Of a DNA stretch of 64,000 bases, positions 1-10,869 are shown piece after piece. Position numbers and translations under genes: made by a program. The notes beneath the pieces were generated by a model that searched no databases, was not told where the DNA came from, and saw only the letters and a list, made by a program, of their open reading frames with translations. The stretch is from Nelumbo lutea (Eukaryota; Streptophyta; Magnoliopsida; Proteales; Nelumbonaceae): assembly GCA_022828595.1 (NCBI GenBank), contig JAKGHH010000001.1, positions 143,425,017-143,489,016 of the forward strand. The letters run 5' to 3'. The number at the start of each line of letters is the position of its first letter. The stretch's first letter is position 1.

Positions 1-460
1 TGCTTGTGTTGTTTAGCTTCATCGATCTCCAATCCTTAAGGCTTCTACTAGATTAAATTTTGAACTGTTATTTTGGGTTGTTTAGTAGTAAGGGTTAAGT
101 AGATCGCTTGTTTTCTAATTAACTACAAAAGGAGAGATAGAAAATTAATTCCTACGGTGAATGTTCAAAGTGTGAATTGATATATTTTTGCATCGATAAT
201 CAGTAGTGAAATTCTGATGGTGGAAGTTGACTTAGACCAAGATTTGTTCTTTTGATTAATTTTGGTACTTTAATTTGCATTGCTCTTCATTTGATTTTCT
301 TTCTTTTTTTTTTAATCTGATTTTCGTTATAATCAAACCCCCTCTCCATCCTTTTTCACACAACACAAAAACTAGGCTAGATACTCTCTGTGGGAACGAT
401 CCTTACTCGCACTATTACATGTGTTTTTAGGAGTATAGGTTTTATTTTTGGGTGCCTACA
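1..460 (+). mobile_element. 3' part of a Gypsy-type LTR (cut by window edge)
   Basis: This stretch ends with a GTGGGAACGAT motif followed about 70 bases later by GTGCCTACA, an arrangement common at the 3' end of plant Ty3/Gypsy LTRs. The sequence just to the right is related to the internal leader of the Gypsy element at 46615-52621, which supports reading this as its LTR end. The left end lies outside the window. No coding potential is visible. The boundary at 460 is a guess from the CTACA end, since no clear primer site follows. Confidence 0.35.
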
Positions 461-1040
461 ATAGTATGCCAGTCATCTAGAAGGAAAAGATTCAACAACA
501 ATTCACGAAATTGGAAAATTTAACCAAAATTGTCAAGCAACCTTTCCTTCCCTTCATTATTCCTTTATAGAAAGGAAGGAAAAGATAGGGAAAGGAAAAG
601 AAAGGAAGGAAAACATGTACACCCTTCATGTGTGGTTTATCCTAAACCCTAATTTAAATTTTAGATAGCAAGATCCTTTATGGAACCCTCACACTTGATT
701 CAAAGGTGTGTTGAATTTTATGAAAGCTTGTAATTACTTTCCATAACTGGCAGTTGGTGCCTAAGGAAAGAGGTTAAATGGCTACACCAAAGCGGGTTTT
801 GTGGTTACTTAATTAGGTCCTTGTGAGAACAAAGGGAGCCTCCCACATCCCCACCTCTTACCTGGCTAACCAAAGGAAGTGGTGTAATTCCAAGTGAACC
901 TAAGAGGATTCACATTGGTTGAACCACTAGTTTAGGAAACCCTAGGTCAGCCCCTAGGTCATGTGGTTGATTTGCTTGCATTTTTTAAAAATTTAAAAAT
1001 TTAAATTTGAATTTAAATTTCAAAATTTGAATTTGAATTG
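461..1040 (+). mobile_element. Gypsy internal leader fragment with conserved non-coding block
   Basis: The core at about 605-930 is clearly homologous to 49235-49560 inside the Gypsy element in the right block. Both copies share the run from TGTGGTT through TTACCTGGCTAACC to GATTC(A/G)CATTGGTTGAA. In both, the block is followed by A/T-rich sequence built from AAATTTGAA-like words (here 984-1040). Neither copy has an open frame, so this is conserved untranslated leader of one element family. It breaks off at about 1040 against a minus-strand Copia gag fragment. Confidence 0.55.
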
Positions 1041-2074
1041 GTAGAAGTTGTGCATGCCATAGAAGATAGTTTTTGCTATTCAGTTTGATGTTTGGCATCG
1101 ATGTTGGTGCTCCTGGAGTTACAACTGAAGTTAACAATCCAAGACTGTTGATACCTCCTTTGAGCTATTGATTGACAACATGATGAAGTTAGCTCTGATA
1201 CCAAGTTTGAAATAATAAGAACAATAAAATAGAATAGGATTTTGAGAATGGTCTGAATGGTGACTTTATCAGAACCATGATTAATATTTATGGTTAAGCC
1301 TGAAGAATCCAGGTACAACACTACATAGTATGGATTACAACAAGTGAGATAGGAGGATAATGATAATCTAATTAGTTTATCTAGAGAACAGAGAAATCCT
1401 AGATAAACTATAATTGAGACTAACCATTTTGAGTGAAGTCTTGATATCTATCTGATAGGGATGTTCATAAGAAGGCCCAACCCAACCAAACCGACCAACC
1501 CGGACCGACCCAACCCGAGTCGGCTGGGTTTTCATCAACACGGGTCGATTTTGGGTTGTACAAATTCCTAAACCGATGATTCGGGTCGGTTTCGGTTTTC
1601 ACACAAGAAAACTTAAACCGACCCGAACCAAATCAAACCGAACCGACTTAGTTCCTAGTTCAAACATGAAGTTCCAAAGCCCATTAGGCCACCTAGTTTT
1701 TGAATGTTTGCAAGAAACTTTGGATTAGTGAATAGTGATTAATGAACAACTTTTCATTTAAATTTTATCATAGGAGATGGCTGAAATGATATTCAATTTA
1801 TGACTGTTTTTAAAATTAGCAAGATTTTATCATAGGGATGAACTTAGAACCGAAACCGGCCCAAACCGACCCAACCCAACTCAAACCGACCAGGTCGATT
1901 TTTCTTAACGCCGGGTTGGTTTCGGTTTCTATGTTAGGTAACCCGACCAGGTCGGGTCAGTTGGAAAAACCGCAATAAACCGACCCAACCCGACCCGTGA
2001 ATAGCCCTACTATCTGATGATGTGGTAACTACTAGTGACATGTTACCGTTATCCTTAATACCAAGGAAGCCGGT
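1040..2074 (-). mobile_element. 5' end of an Ale-like Copia element (gag start, primer site, LTR)
   Basis: Reading the minus strand, a primer-binding site TGGTATCAGAGC lies at 1192-1203. Downstream of it a short frame contains KLNSKNYLLWHAQLLP, the conserved start of Copia gag (compare the gag at 15206). The gag is cut at about 1040. The LTR lies to the right of the primer site, starting near 1208 on the plus strand, and is split by the hAT MITE at 1456-2009. Sequence 2018-2074 continues the host LTR until the Gypsy LTR at 2075. The outer LTR end is not identified. Confidence 0.6.
1456..2009. mobile_element. hAT-type MITE, complete
   Basis: The element begins TAGGGATGTTCA and ends TGAATAGCCCTA, so its termini are imperfect inverted repeats. 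It is flanked by a perfect 8-bp target duplication CTATCTGA at 1448-1455 and 2010-2017. TAGGG...CCCTA ends with 8-bp duplications are typical of hAT non-autonomous elements. The inside is packed with CCGACCCAACCC-like and GGGTCGG-like words in both directions, which could fold back. There is no transposase frame, so it needs a transposase in trans. Confidence 0.85.
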
Positions 2075-2870
2075 TGTAGGTACATAGTTCTCGCTCAAAT
2101 CCTCAGGGAACATCAAACATCAAGATTAGTACCGCAAAGTTGTGTACAAACGACCTACAGTCAAATCCCATGTTGCAATGAACCTGCAACACACCATAAT
2201 CCCTGCAATGAACCCGCAACACAACATCAACCCCACGATGAACTCATAATGTATATCGCAAAAACTTGTGATAAACCCATGCCCACCAAGGTTTACAATA
2301 AACCGACAATATAAACCTAATCGCTAACCAAACTAACGGACGGGCCGAGCTTATGGTGAGGCACACATGGAACCATAGCCACATGGAATGCATATCATCA
2401 CAAGATGCTGCGAGATGCCACATAGAGTTAACGTGAAGCTGCTCGCCAAGTGGTGACATCATCAAAGGCCACGTTAGTTAAATAAAGTGCATAAAAGGAA
2501 GTAGCACACGTGAGCAATGAGGGATCTTGGAGAAAAGGAAAACTGATCCTCGAGAGAATCCTCATGAAACAAGTGGCAAAACCTTAGTAGCGTACTTTAT
2601 AATTGACAGCGAGTCAAATATTCCCTTTCCTGATATGTCACAAATACCTTTATCTCCTACCTTTTAGGATCTCAGGATCTCTTCCATAAAGAAAGATCCT
2701 CCTCATATTAGAATCCATCTGATCCTAAGCACTTGTCACCTAGTACTCCCAAATACACCCTGACTCTCCTATTCTTGCATCCTTAAGGACTCCCTAGTTT
2801 TCCCTACTCATCGAATCTTTCTCCATCTTTCAAAGAGGCCACTCCCTAACCAAGCCTTACCCCGCCTATA
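2075..2870 (+). mobile_element. Gypsy element 1, left LTR
   Basis: This LTR begins TGTAGG and ends CCTATA, close to the inverted ends TGTAGG/CCTACA of its partner at 13589-14387. Similarity to the partner is continuous over about 800 bases in the same orientation. The pair brackets the Copia element and the solo LTR between them. The bases outside (CCGGT left, CCAGC right of the partner) do not match perfectly, so common origin of the two LTRs in one insertion is likely but not proven. Confidence 0.7.
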
Positions 2871-2977
2871 GTAGAATCGTTGGTTTGCCAGTCTCTTAAG
2901 AGAGGATTCTGTCGGAGACTATGCTGTGGACCTAATGGCTTCGGTAACATTCATCATGCAGGGGGCATTAGGAACCT
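2871..2977 (+). mobile_element. Remnant of Gypsy 1 internal leader
   Basis: About 107 bases follow the left LTR before the truncated Copia LTR starts. There is no recognisable gag frame and no clear primer site. With 11957-12011 and 13523-13588 this is nearly all that remains of the internal region of Gypsy element 1, if the two flanking LTRs belong together. Confidence 0.4.
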
Positions 2978-3376
2978 CAGCCTCGTCACTTAGTCTTCCA
3001 AACTGCTGCCCAGTTGGGCTTCCTTGTATCAGTCATATGGGTTCAGCCTAACCTTTTGTTACAAGGCCTGACCGAATACACTATTATGGACAGTGCACCC
3101 CCTGAAACCCATCTTATGGGCTCTATGGGCCCAACACTTACCCTAAGTGGTCCCTAGGCCAAGCCACCTTGTAACACCCAGGGACTGTGGGCAGATGCAA
3201 GATTAGCCCATTAGGTATTATCCTCAATGGTCTTACACTTAACCTCTTAGCCCATAATGATCATACACTGCCTGACAAGAGAGGACCTCTCTCTCAGCTA
3301 CAAGGAACAATCTTGCTCTCTCTACTTACATGGATCCCGGGAATTAAAACCTTTTGCAAATCATTTTGAAACCATA

Positions 3377-3419
<43 letters not shown>

Positions 3420-3658
3420 TATTTTGCAAAACAAAATCTCAACAATTATAATCGGCTGTCTGCAGTCTTGGTTTCCATCAGAGAGAGTGCATCCCCGATC
3501 ATTACCTTTGTCCGACAAAGGGGCTGATCCTGTTACTATGATCACCCACTCAGATGAATTCTTAGACTATCCCAATATATCCAGGTTTTGACCACCGCTA
3601 AGGATCTCACTGATTGGTATATCAAAGACAACCCAATCCAACACATAGTGCAGTATCA
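2978..3658 (-). mobile_element. Truncated 3' LTR of Copia A
   Basis: The sequence aligns with about 7384-8070 of the same-family solo LTR at 6513-8463. Both LTR ends are missing. On the left the break abuts the Gypsy 1 leader. On the right it jumps straight into the RNase H coding region, so the polypurine tract, the U3 start and the end of pol are deleted. An (AT)n run expanded inside it. Confidence 0.75.
3378..3420. repeat. (AT)n microsatellite inside Copia LTR
   Basis: An almost pure AT dinucleotide run. The homologous place in the other LTR copies is short (about 7808-7835) or partly expanded (about 57885-57910), so this is a local expansion after insertion. Confidence 0.9.
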
Positions 3659-6507
3659 CACGGCTTCTTTGGCAGCCTCACTTGCGACAATGTACTCGGC
3701 CTCGGTCGTGGAGTCTGTAGTGGACTCCTGTTTGCTGCTTTTCCAACAAACAGCATACGATCCTATCGTGAAAACATATCCAGATGTAGACTTTCTATCA
3801 TCTGTATCTGACTAGAAATTGGCATCTATATACCCTTGGATCTGTAGTGAGCTACCATCGAATACTAGACAAAACACTTTTGTCCTTTGAAGGTAGTTAA
3901 GTATGTTTTTCACAGAATTCCAGTGCTCCTGCCCTGGGTTGGCCTAAAATCTGCTTACTACACTCACTGCCTGAGCAATGTCAGGACGAGTGCACAGCAT
4001 GGCATACATGATGCTTCCTACGGCAGAGCATAGGGAACGTCTTTCATGCCATCAATCTCCTCAGAAGTCTTGGGAGACATCTTCTTGGAGAGAGTGACTC
4101 CGTGCCTGAAAGGAACATTTCCTTTCTTGGAGTTTTTCATGCTGTATCTTTTGACTATTTTGTCAATGTAAGCAGATTGGGATAATCCTATTATCCACTT
4201 TGATCTATCACTATAGAGTCGAAGACCCAGTTTATAGGAGGCTTCTCCAAGATCTTTCATGGAGAATTGCTGTGAAAGCCATACTTTCACTGTAGTTAAC
4301 ATTCCTACATCATTCCCAATGTGTAGAATGTCATCTATATATAGAACCAAGAACGTAACCTTGTCACCAATGGTCTTCCTATAAACACAGGGTTCATCCG
4401 GATTCTGCTTGAAGTCAAACGATTTGACAGTAGAGTCAAAACGGATGTTCCAACTTCTAGAAGCTTGCTTAAGTCCATAAATGGATCTATTAAGTTTACA
4501 TACCATGTTTTCCTAACCTATAGCAATGAAGCCTTGCGGCTGCTGCATATAGATATATTCAGTAAGATCTCCATTAAGGAATGCAATTTTGACATCCATC
4601 TGCCAAATCTCATAATCATGGTATGCTGCTATAGCTAGCAGGATCATAATGGATTTAAGCATGGCCACAGGCAAAAAGGTTTTCTCATAATCGATGCCCT
4701 CTTTCTGAGTGTACCCTTTTGCAACCAGACGAGCTTTGAAGGTCTCAACCCTACCATCGGAGCCCTTCTTCCTCTTGTAAATCCATTTGCAACCGATTGC
4801 TTTTACCCCGGAGGGTGGATCTACTAGAGTCTAGACTCCATTGGTCTTCATTGAGTCCATATCTGCTCTCATGGTCTCCACCCACTGGTCAAGGTTTCCA
4901 CCAAGTAACTATCCTGGTCATAACCATAACGGACTGGTGGCCTAGATACCCGAGTGGATCTTCTAGGTTGGTCACTACTTGGAACTTGTGGGACATTCCC
5001 ACTGCTCCTGAGCTCTCCTCATCAAGAACTACTTCTTGACGATGGGTGTCCAGGATGTAATCGGTTTCCAAGAACTGTGCATTCCGACTGCAGAACACAT
5101 TTTGATTACTTGGGTCATAAAATAGGTAACCTACAAAGCCTTTTGGGTAGCCTACAAATAGGCAACGACTGGTCTTGGATTCCAACTTGTCTGCACTCGT
5201 TCTTTTAACGTGTGTTGGACAACCCCAAATCTTCAAGTGTTTGACACTTGGTTTCTTTCTAGTCCAAAGTTCATATAGTATTCGGAACTGATTTGGTTGG
5301 AACCCAATTCAGCACGTAAATCGCAGTCTCTAATGTGTAACCCCAAAAGGATGTGGGTAACTTTGAGAAGCAACTGGACCATATCCAATAAGGTCATATT
5401 CCTCCTCTCTGAAACACCGTTAAGTTGTGGTGAAGCAGGAGGAGCTAATTGTGATACTATTCCATTGTCCTTTAAGTAGTCCCTGAATTCGTCAGAGAGA
5501 TACTCGCCACCTCGATCTGATCGAAGGGCTTTAATTTCTCTCCCTGACTGTTTCTCGACCTCTTGTCTAAACTCTTTGAACTTTTCAAAGGATTCAGACT
5601 TGTGTCTCATTAGGTACACGTAACCATATCATGAAAAATCATTTATGAAGGTAATGAAATACATGTGTTGATTTCGTGTCCTAACACTCAGGGGACCACA
5701 TACATCGGTATGTATTAGGTCAAGTGTGCCTGTACATTTTTCAGGCTTACTGTTAAATGTCCATTTCATCATCTTGCCTTGTAGGCAAGGATCACGGGTG
5801 GGAAGATCTTCTACAGTTGGAAAATCCAAAGGACCATCCTTTACCAACCTTGTGATTCGGTCAACACCGATGTGGCCAAGTCGGTAATGCCACAGACACG
5901 TGGGATTAACTATATCACGGGCTCTCTTCTTGGGGATTTCAACCGACGTAGTTTCGGTTATGTTAGTTTCTAGAGAAGGATGTAGAACATAGAGACCGTT
6001 CTCCAGTTTCCCGTATGCGATAAATCTGTTATTTCTTTTAATTGTAATCGTATTACTAAAGAAGACAGAATAACCATATGCACACAATTTTGATACAAAA
6101 ATCAAATTTCTCCTTAAATTTTGTACATAAAGACAATCTCTCAGTACAATAGTTCATTCTCTAAAAAGTAACTCCACGGTTCCTATGGCTGCGACTGCAA
6201 CAGTTGCAGTAGTCCCCAAGTAGAGTGTGACTTCTCCTTCACTCAGCCTTCTGCTTACATTGAACCTCTGCAGTGAATTACACGCATGAGTTGAAGCCCT
6301 GGAGTCAATACACCAGGACGCAGAAGCTACCAACATATTGGTTTCTATAACACAAGTTTCGAAATTACCTTTCTTGGATTCCAGGTAGGCAGGATAGTTC
6401 ATTTTCCAGTGGCCAGTCTTCTTGCAAAAGTGACAGACATCCAATGCTTTGTCTTTCTTCTACTTCTTACCTTTAGTGGCTTTCTTCTGAGGCTTCTTTG
6501 CCTTCCT
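3659..6507 (-). pseudogene. Copia A pol (zinc knuckle, protease, integrase, RT, RNase H), broken
   Basis: From the right: a CCHC-type knuckle CHFCKKTGHWK near 6435; a protease region at about 6310-6150 where the active site reads CIDSRAST instead of the usual DSGAS; integrase at about 6105-4890 with HTDVCGP, the second aspartate in RSDRGGEYL and the glutamate in NGVSERR; RT with YIDDI within 4506-4018; and RNase H at about 3990-3659 (TEAEYI near the end). Several stops and frame changes separate these pieces. The 3' end of RNase H is deleted. This is a fossil polyprotein that once copied and integrated the element. Confidence 0.85.
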
Positions 6508-6512
6508 CTTTC

Positions 6513-8463
6513 TGAAGGGTTGAGAGATCCATCACATGGATGCCCAAAGATTGCGGAATAAGGGGCAAATTTCAAAAATTTTTCTCTCCCTTCAAGTGGG
6601 AATCACATTCCCTATTTAGAAAATCACATTTTCAAGGATAAATCTTGAACCTTAAACTGAACCAGATCTGAACCAAAAGGAATGGGAGAGAATGATACCT
6701 GATACGGAGAAGCAATATCTCCCAACGAAGGTGTTCACACCCAAGGAAGGATCCTAAGGCTGCTCCCACTGAAGATGGCGCAGTGCAGGATGGAGCAGAA
6801 TCAGCTGTGTTCTTCTCCAAGAACTCTGTCCTTCGCAAGAAATAGCAGAATGGAACGTGAGCACAACTTCCTTTTCAATCCTTTCTCAAAGAATTGATGT
6901 CAAGATTCAATCTTGACTTCTCCCACAGTTGGAGATCGAACTGGCAAACAGGGCGGCAAGAGCAGGGAGGCGGCAAGAGAGTATTCGCAGGGTGCAGAAT
7001 TCTCTCTTCTTGATTTCAGCACTAAAGAGGATCTAATGTGTTTCTTGGTCTCTCTCTCTAGGCTGCCGCCCCCTCCTTCCTTTTGTTAACTTGAAAAGAT
7101 CAGCTCCTAATCCCATTAGGAGGTGCTTATCCAAATCATATTTGGATCAGCCTTCTCTTCTAATGATAAGGATAAACCCTTATCTTATCTGTAGATTAGA
7201 TTAGCTTTATCCTAATCTTATTAGGAGGTTTCTAGATCTAAATCACATTCAGATCTGGACTCTCTGAGTGGATAGGATTAAGACCCTATCCTAACTGCTA
7301 ATCCATCTCAGAATTTGCCCCTTTAATTAACTAAATTAATAGCCAGTTCGAAATGGGCTTTAGGCCCATTAAGCTCATGTGCTCACTTAACCTTCCTAAT
7401 TGCTGCCCAGTTGGACTTCCTTGTATGGCGTGGGACCCAAGCATTGATCTACACATCAGCCACATGGGTTCGGCCCATCCTTTGTTACAAGGCCTGGTCG
7501 AATACACTGTTAAAGACAGTGCACCCCCTGAAACCCATCGAATGGGCTCTATGGGCCCAACACTTACCCTAAGTGGTCCCTGGGCCAAGCCACCTTGTAA
7601 CACCCAGGGACTGTGGGCAGATGCAAGATTAGCCCATCAGGTATTATCCTCAATGGTCTTACACTTAACCTCTCAGCCCATAATGATCATACACTGCCCG
7701 ACAAGAGAGGACCTCTCCCTCGGCTGCAAGGAACAGTGTTGCACTCTCCACTTATATGGATCCCGGGAATTAAAACCCTTTTGCAAACATTTTAGAAACC
7801 ATAATGTATATACTTTTATATCTCATATAAAATATATTTTGCAAAACAAATTTCAACGGTTGAAATCGGCTGCCGGTAGTCTTGGTTTCCAACAGTGAGA
7901 GTGCATCCCCGATCATTACCTTTGTCCGACAAAGGGACTGATCCTGTCACTATGATCACCCACTCAGATGAATTCTCGGATTGTCCCAACATACCCAGGT
8001 TTTGACCCCCGCTAAGGATCTCACTGATTGGTATATCAAAGACAGCCCGATCCGACACCTAGTGCAGTATCATAATCGAGTCTAGGGGTCGGGTGTAACT
8101 TTCCAGTTTTGCCCATCAATCTCCAAGGTCCAGGGCAATACTGGAAATCTGGTCCAATTCAAAGATTCAATTAATCCCACACTGTATGTGCCTAGGGTCT
8201 CACCCCGGTAGCTGAGACAAGCCACCCCAACCGACTTGGTGGCACCACAGTGTCAGCCTTGTCAGGATAAGTCTCCCCAGACCGACCCACTAGCTGTGAA
8301 CATTCAAAACTAACACGAGTCTCAATAAGTGTCCAGTTTAAGGGTAATACACAGAAACATACCAAGGGAACATGAATCAAATATGTACTTTTATTCATTT
8401 ACAATAAACTCATAAAGTACATCAATTTTGATTGAAGCTAAGGGCATACAAAACTGTCTAACA
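6513..8463 (-). mobile_element. Solo LTR of the Angela-like family, inserted in Copia A
   Basis: On the plus strand the LTR runs from TGAAGGGTTG to ACTGTCTAACA, so on its own strand it is TGTTAGACAG...CCCTTCA. It is flanked by the perfect 5-bp duplication CTTTC at 6508-6512 and 8464-8468. It separates gag from pol of an element of the same family. With no internal sequence left it is a solo LTR from recombination between the LTRs of an inserted element. At 1951 bp it is close to the 3' LTR of element B (1955 bp), so it is the best full-length LTR reference in the left block. Confidence 0.92.
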
Positions 8464-8468
8464 CTTTC

Positions 8469-9111
8469 TCTTGCCTGTCTTGCTAGCTTCAATAAGAATA
8501 GCTACAGGCTCATCCTTTCTAATTAGTTCTTCAGCTCTTTGCAACATATTGTTGAGTTCTTGCAAGTTGACATTCAACTTGTTCATGTTATAGTTCATAA
8601 TGAACGGATTAAAGGAATGAGGCAAAGAAGTAAGGATAGCATCTATTTGGGTCACATGGTCCAGCCCAGATCCAAGAGCCTCCAGTTCGTTGATGTATCC
8701 CATCATCCGAAGACAATGGTCGTGAACTTGTTGGCCCTTGGTCATTTGTGCGGTCATGAACTGTTTCAAGACCTTTTGTCGAGTAGAACGATTCTGCTCT
8801 TTATACATCATCCTGAGACTGTCCAATATGTCATTGGCAAGTTCAATCTAATCGAACTACCTCTGTATTGGGTTGTCCAAGGAGGCAATGATGTAACACC
8901 GGGCAAGGGAGTTTTTCTCCTCCCATTCCTGATAGTCTCTCCTTCGGGCCTCAGAAGCCCTATCGCCCGGACGCTCTGGGGTAGGATTCTTTGCCACTTT
9001 GTCTATCTTTTCAGAAGCTAGGACCAGCATAAGGTTCCTGTACCAGTCGGCATAGTTTGGGCCCTTAAGCTTGTTGTCGTCAAGAAGCTTTGCAAATGAT
9101 CCGTTCGCCAT
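8469..9111 (-). pseudogene. Copia A gag, broken
   Basis: The frame starts with ATG at 9111 (MANGSFAKLLDD) and matches the gag of element B at 62423. The conserved gag core NYADWYRNLMLVL and the later block HDHCLRMMGYINELEA are clear. Two stops close together at about 8850 break the frame. The C-terminal basic tail runs into the solo LTR at 8463, whose first bases add a false end to the frame; the rest of the tail is on the other side at about 6507. Gag forms the cytoplasmic virus-like particle of these elements. Confidence 0.85.
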
Positions 9112-10856
9112 TTTCTGATAAAAGAACAAACATCAGTTCACAACCTAATTTGATTCATGTTCATTACATAGATATGGATTTTAATCTACGTTCTATTTCC
9201 ATTTATTCATCTCTAAGATTTCCCTCCTTTCTCAGTGACAAAGACTATGGGTTGTCTCTAGAAATGTGGGAAATCACATAGGGTGCATGGAGCCAATTGT
9301 TTCAGCTGCATAACCCCACCACCTTTCTGTGAATGATCATATCCACTCATCATATGAGTTTTCCCTTTGGCCTCTGTCAGACAAGGTTCAAAGCCATTTT
9401 CAGGTAAACCTTTCTGTCCAGTGAGTGCTTACCCATCATATTCGTGAACGCCAAGGTACCGTGAGAGAGTTCCCATTTTCTAGTGAAGCCCCTCCCACAT
9501 CAGTCTATGACGCCCCTATCATCTTATGAAACACTCAAACAAGCCCAACAGCAAATGGACCCATCCTCATGCTAATGATGGAAGGCCTTTAGAGAGTTCA
9601 TCATATAAATCTCCCTATCACATGCACTCATATTAGCTGGAGGGAACAGTTAATTACGCCCTAGTTTGATCTAGGTCAAACCAAAGTGGCTCCCACTGAC
9701 TTTCATAAAGTCAAATTTTGGTGGGCCTGAATCGGCTAGGGTTCCGCACATAACCTCTTGATGAGGTGTGGGGCCCACCACTGAGGGAGGTCATCCAATG
9801 ACCAAAAGGGACACCATGACAATGATGTGCATTCAGCCATGGTGTGCGCAAGAGCCACTATCGATTGGGCATGGGCCAAGCACTTATGGCCCATGTACGT
9901 AAAACATCACACATCCATACATCTCATGAAGGGATCAATTGATCCAATCAATTAATCATCTGTAAGGCCCATTTGAAGCTCATTTTAAATCCATAATATT
10001 AACCATTAATATAATCTAGGTATGTGGGTCGAAAGGTTCAGCCCATATAGCTTTATGTGTTAAGTGGGCTTTTAGCAGTTTTAACTATTTAAAACTGGGC
10101 CTTTACAGGTTGGGCCGAATTAACCATTTAATTAAATATCAATCCTCAGGCCCATTAGTGGGAAAGTTAGGGCTGACTTTCAGCCTTGATTAAACCCTAG
10201 ATTCGCTCCAAATAGTTTGAACCAATCTTGGTTCGAATGGGTCTAGGGTTTGATCTTTAATTAAATCTTTAATTCAAGAAAATAATCTGAAATTAAATAC
10301 TGATAAAAGAAAATCAAGAATTAGTCAAACAGGGTTGTTCGCACAATCCATCCTGCAAAACAGAGGTTAGATCACAGTTTGCAGTTTCATAAACTGCAAA
10401 TCGCAGATTGCAATTCTCCATCTGCAAAAACTCCTTATTTGCGAAATCTCCTTTTCTATGCCGCCATCTTCGATCCAGGAATAAAATAAATAGAAATCCT
10501 ATTTCTATTAATAATTACATCAGATCGAATACCTATACATTCAGTCTAAAAAATAAAAAAATAATAATTTACAGACCAAATGTAATAAAGCAATCCAAAA
10601 ACCACCAAATTGTAGGTTCCCTATGCAAATCAAGATTTCGATCTCCTCTTGTACGAATAACCCATAAATCAAGAAAATCATAAAGAATAGTTCTAAATAA
10701 TAATCAAATTTATATAAAATTAATTTCAGATTAATTCACCCATTAATTTTGGGAACAAATTTCCCAAAACCCATATCTGCACAAATCGGGTAGAACGCCT
10801 TCTACCCATTTAAACAAGTTCAGATCTGAAGCAAATTGGTTCAAGATTTGAACCTG
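9112..10856 (-). mobile_element. Long untranslated leader of Copia A
   Basis: About 1.7 kb lies between the primer site and gag. It has no convincing gene, but it is clearly conserved with the leader of element B (62424-64000), for example the shared GCATAACCCCACCACCTTTCTGTGA at about 9310 and 62625 and the CATTCAGCCATGGTGTGCGC block at about 9830 and 63190. Angela-lineage elements typically have a long leader of this kind. Small frames here are not supported by conservation. Confidence 0.7.
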
Positions 10857-10868
10857 GCTCTGATACCA
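10857..10868 (-). other. Primer-binding site of Copia A
   Basis: The minus strand reads TGGTATCAGAGC one base inside the LTR end, the usual Copia primer site complementary to initiator tRNA-Met. It fixes the orientation and the inner edge of the 5' LTR. Confidence 0.9.
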
Positions 10869-10869
10869 C

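Noticed and set aside
7353..7898. A 181-codon open frame on the plus strand
   Set aside because: It lies inside the solo LTR, antisense to the element, has no recognisable domain and its homologous positions in the other LTRs are broken.
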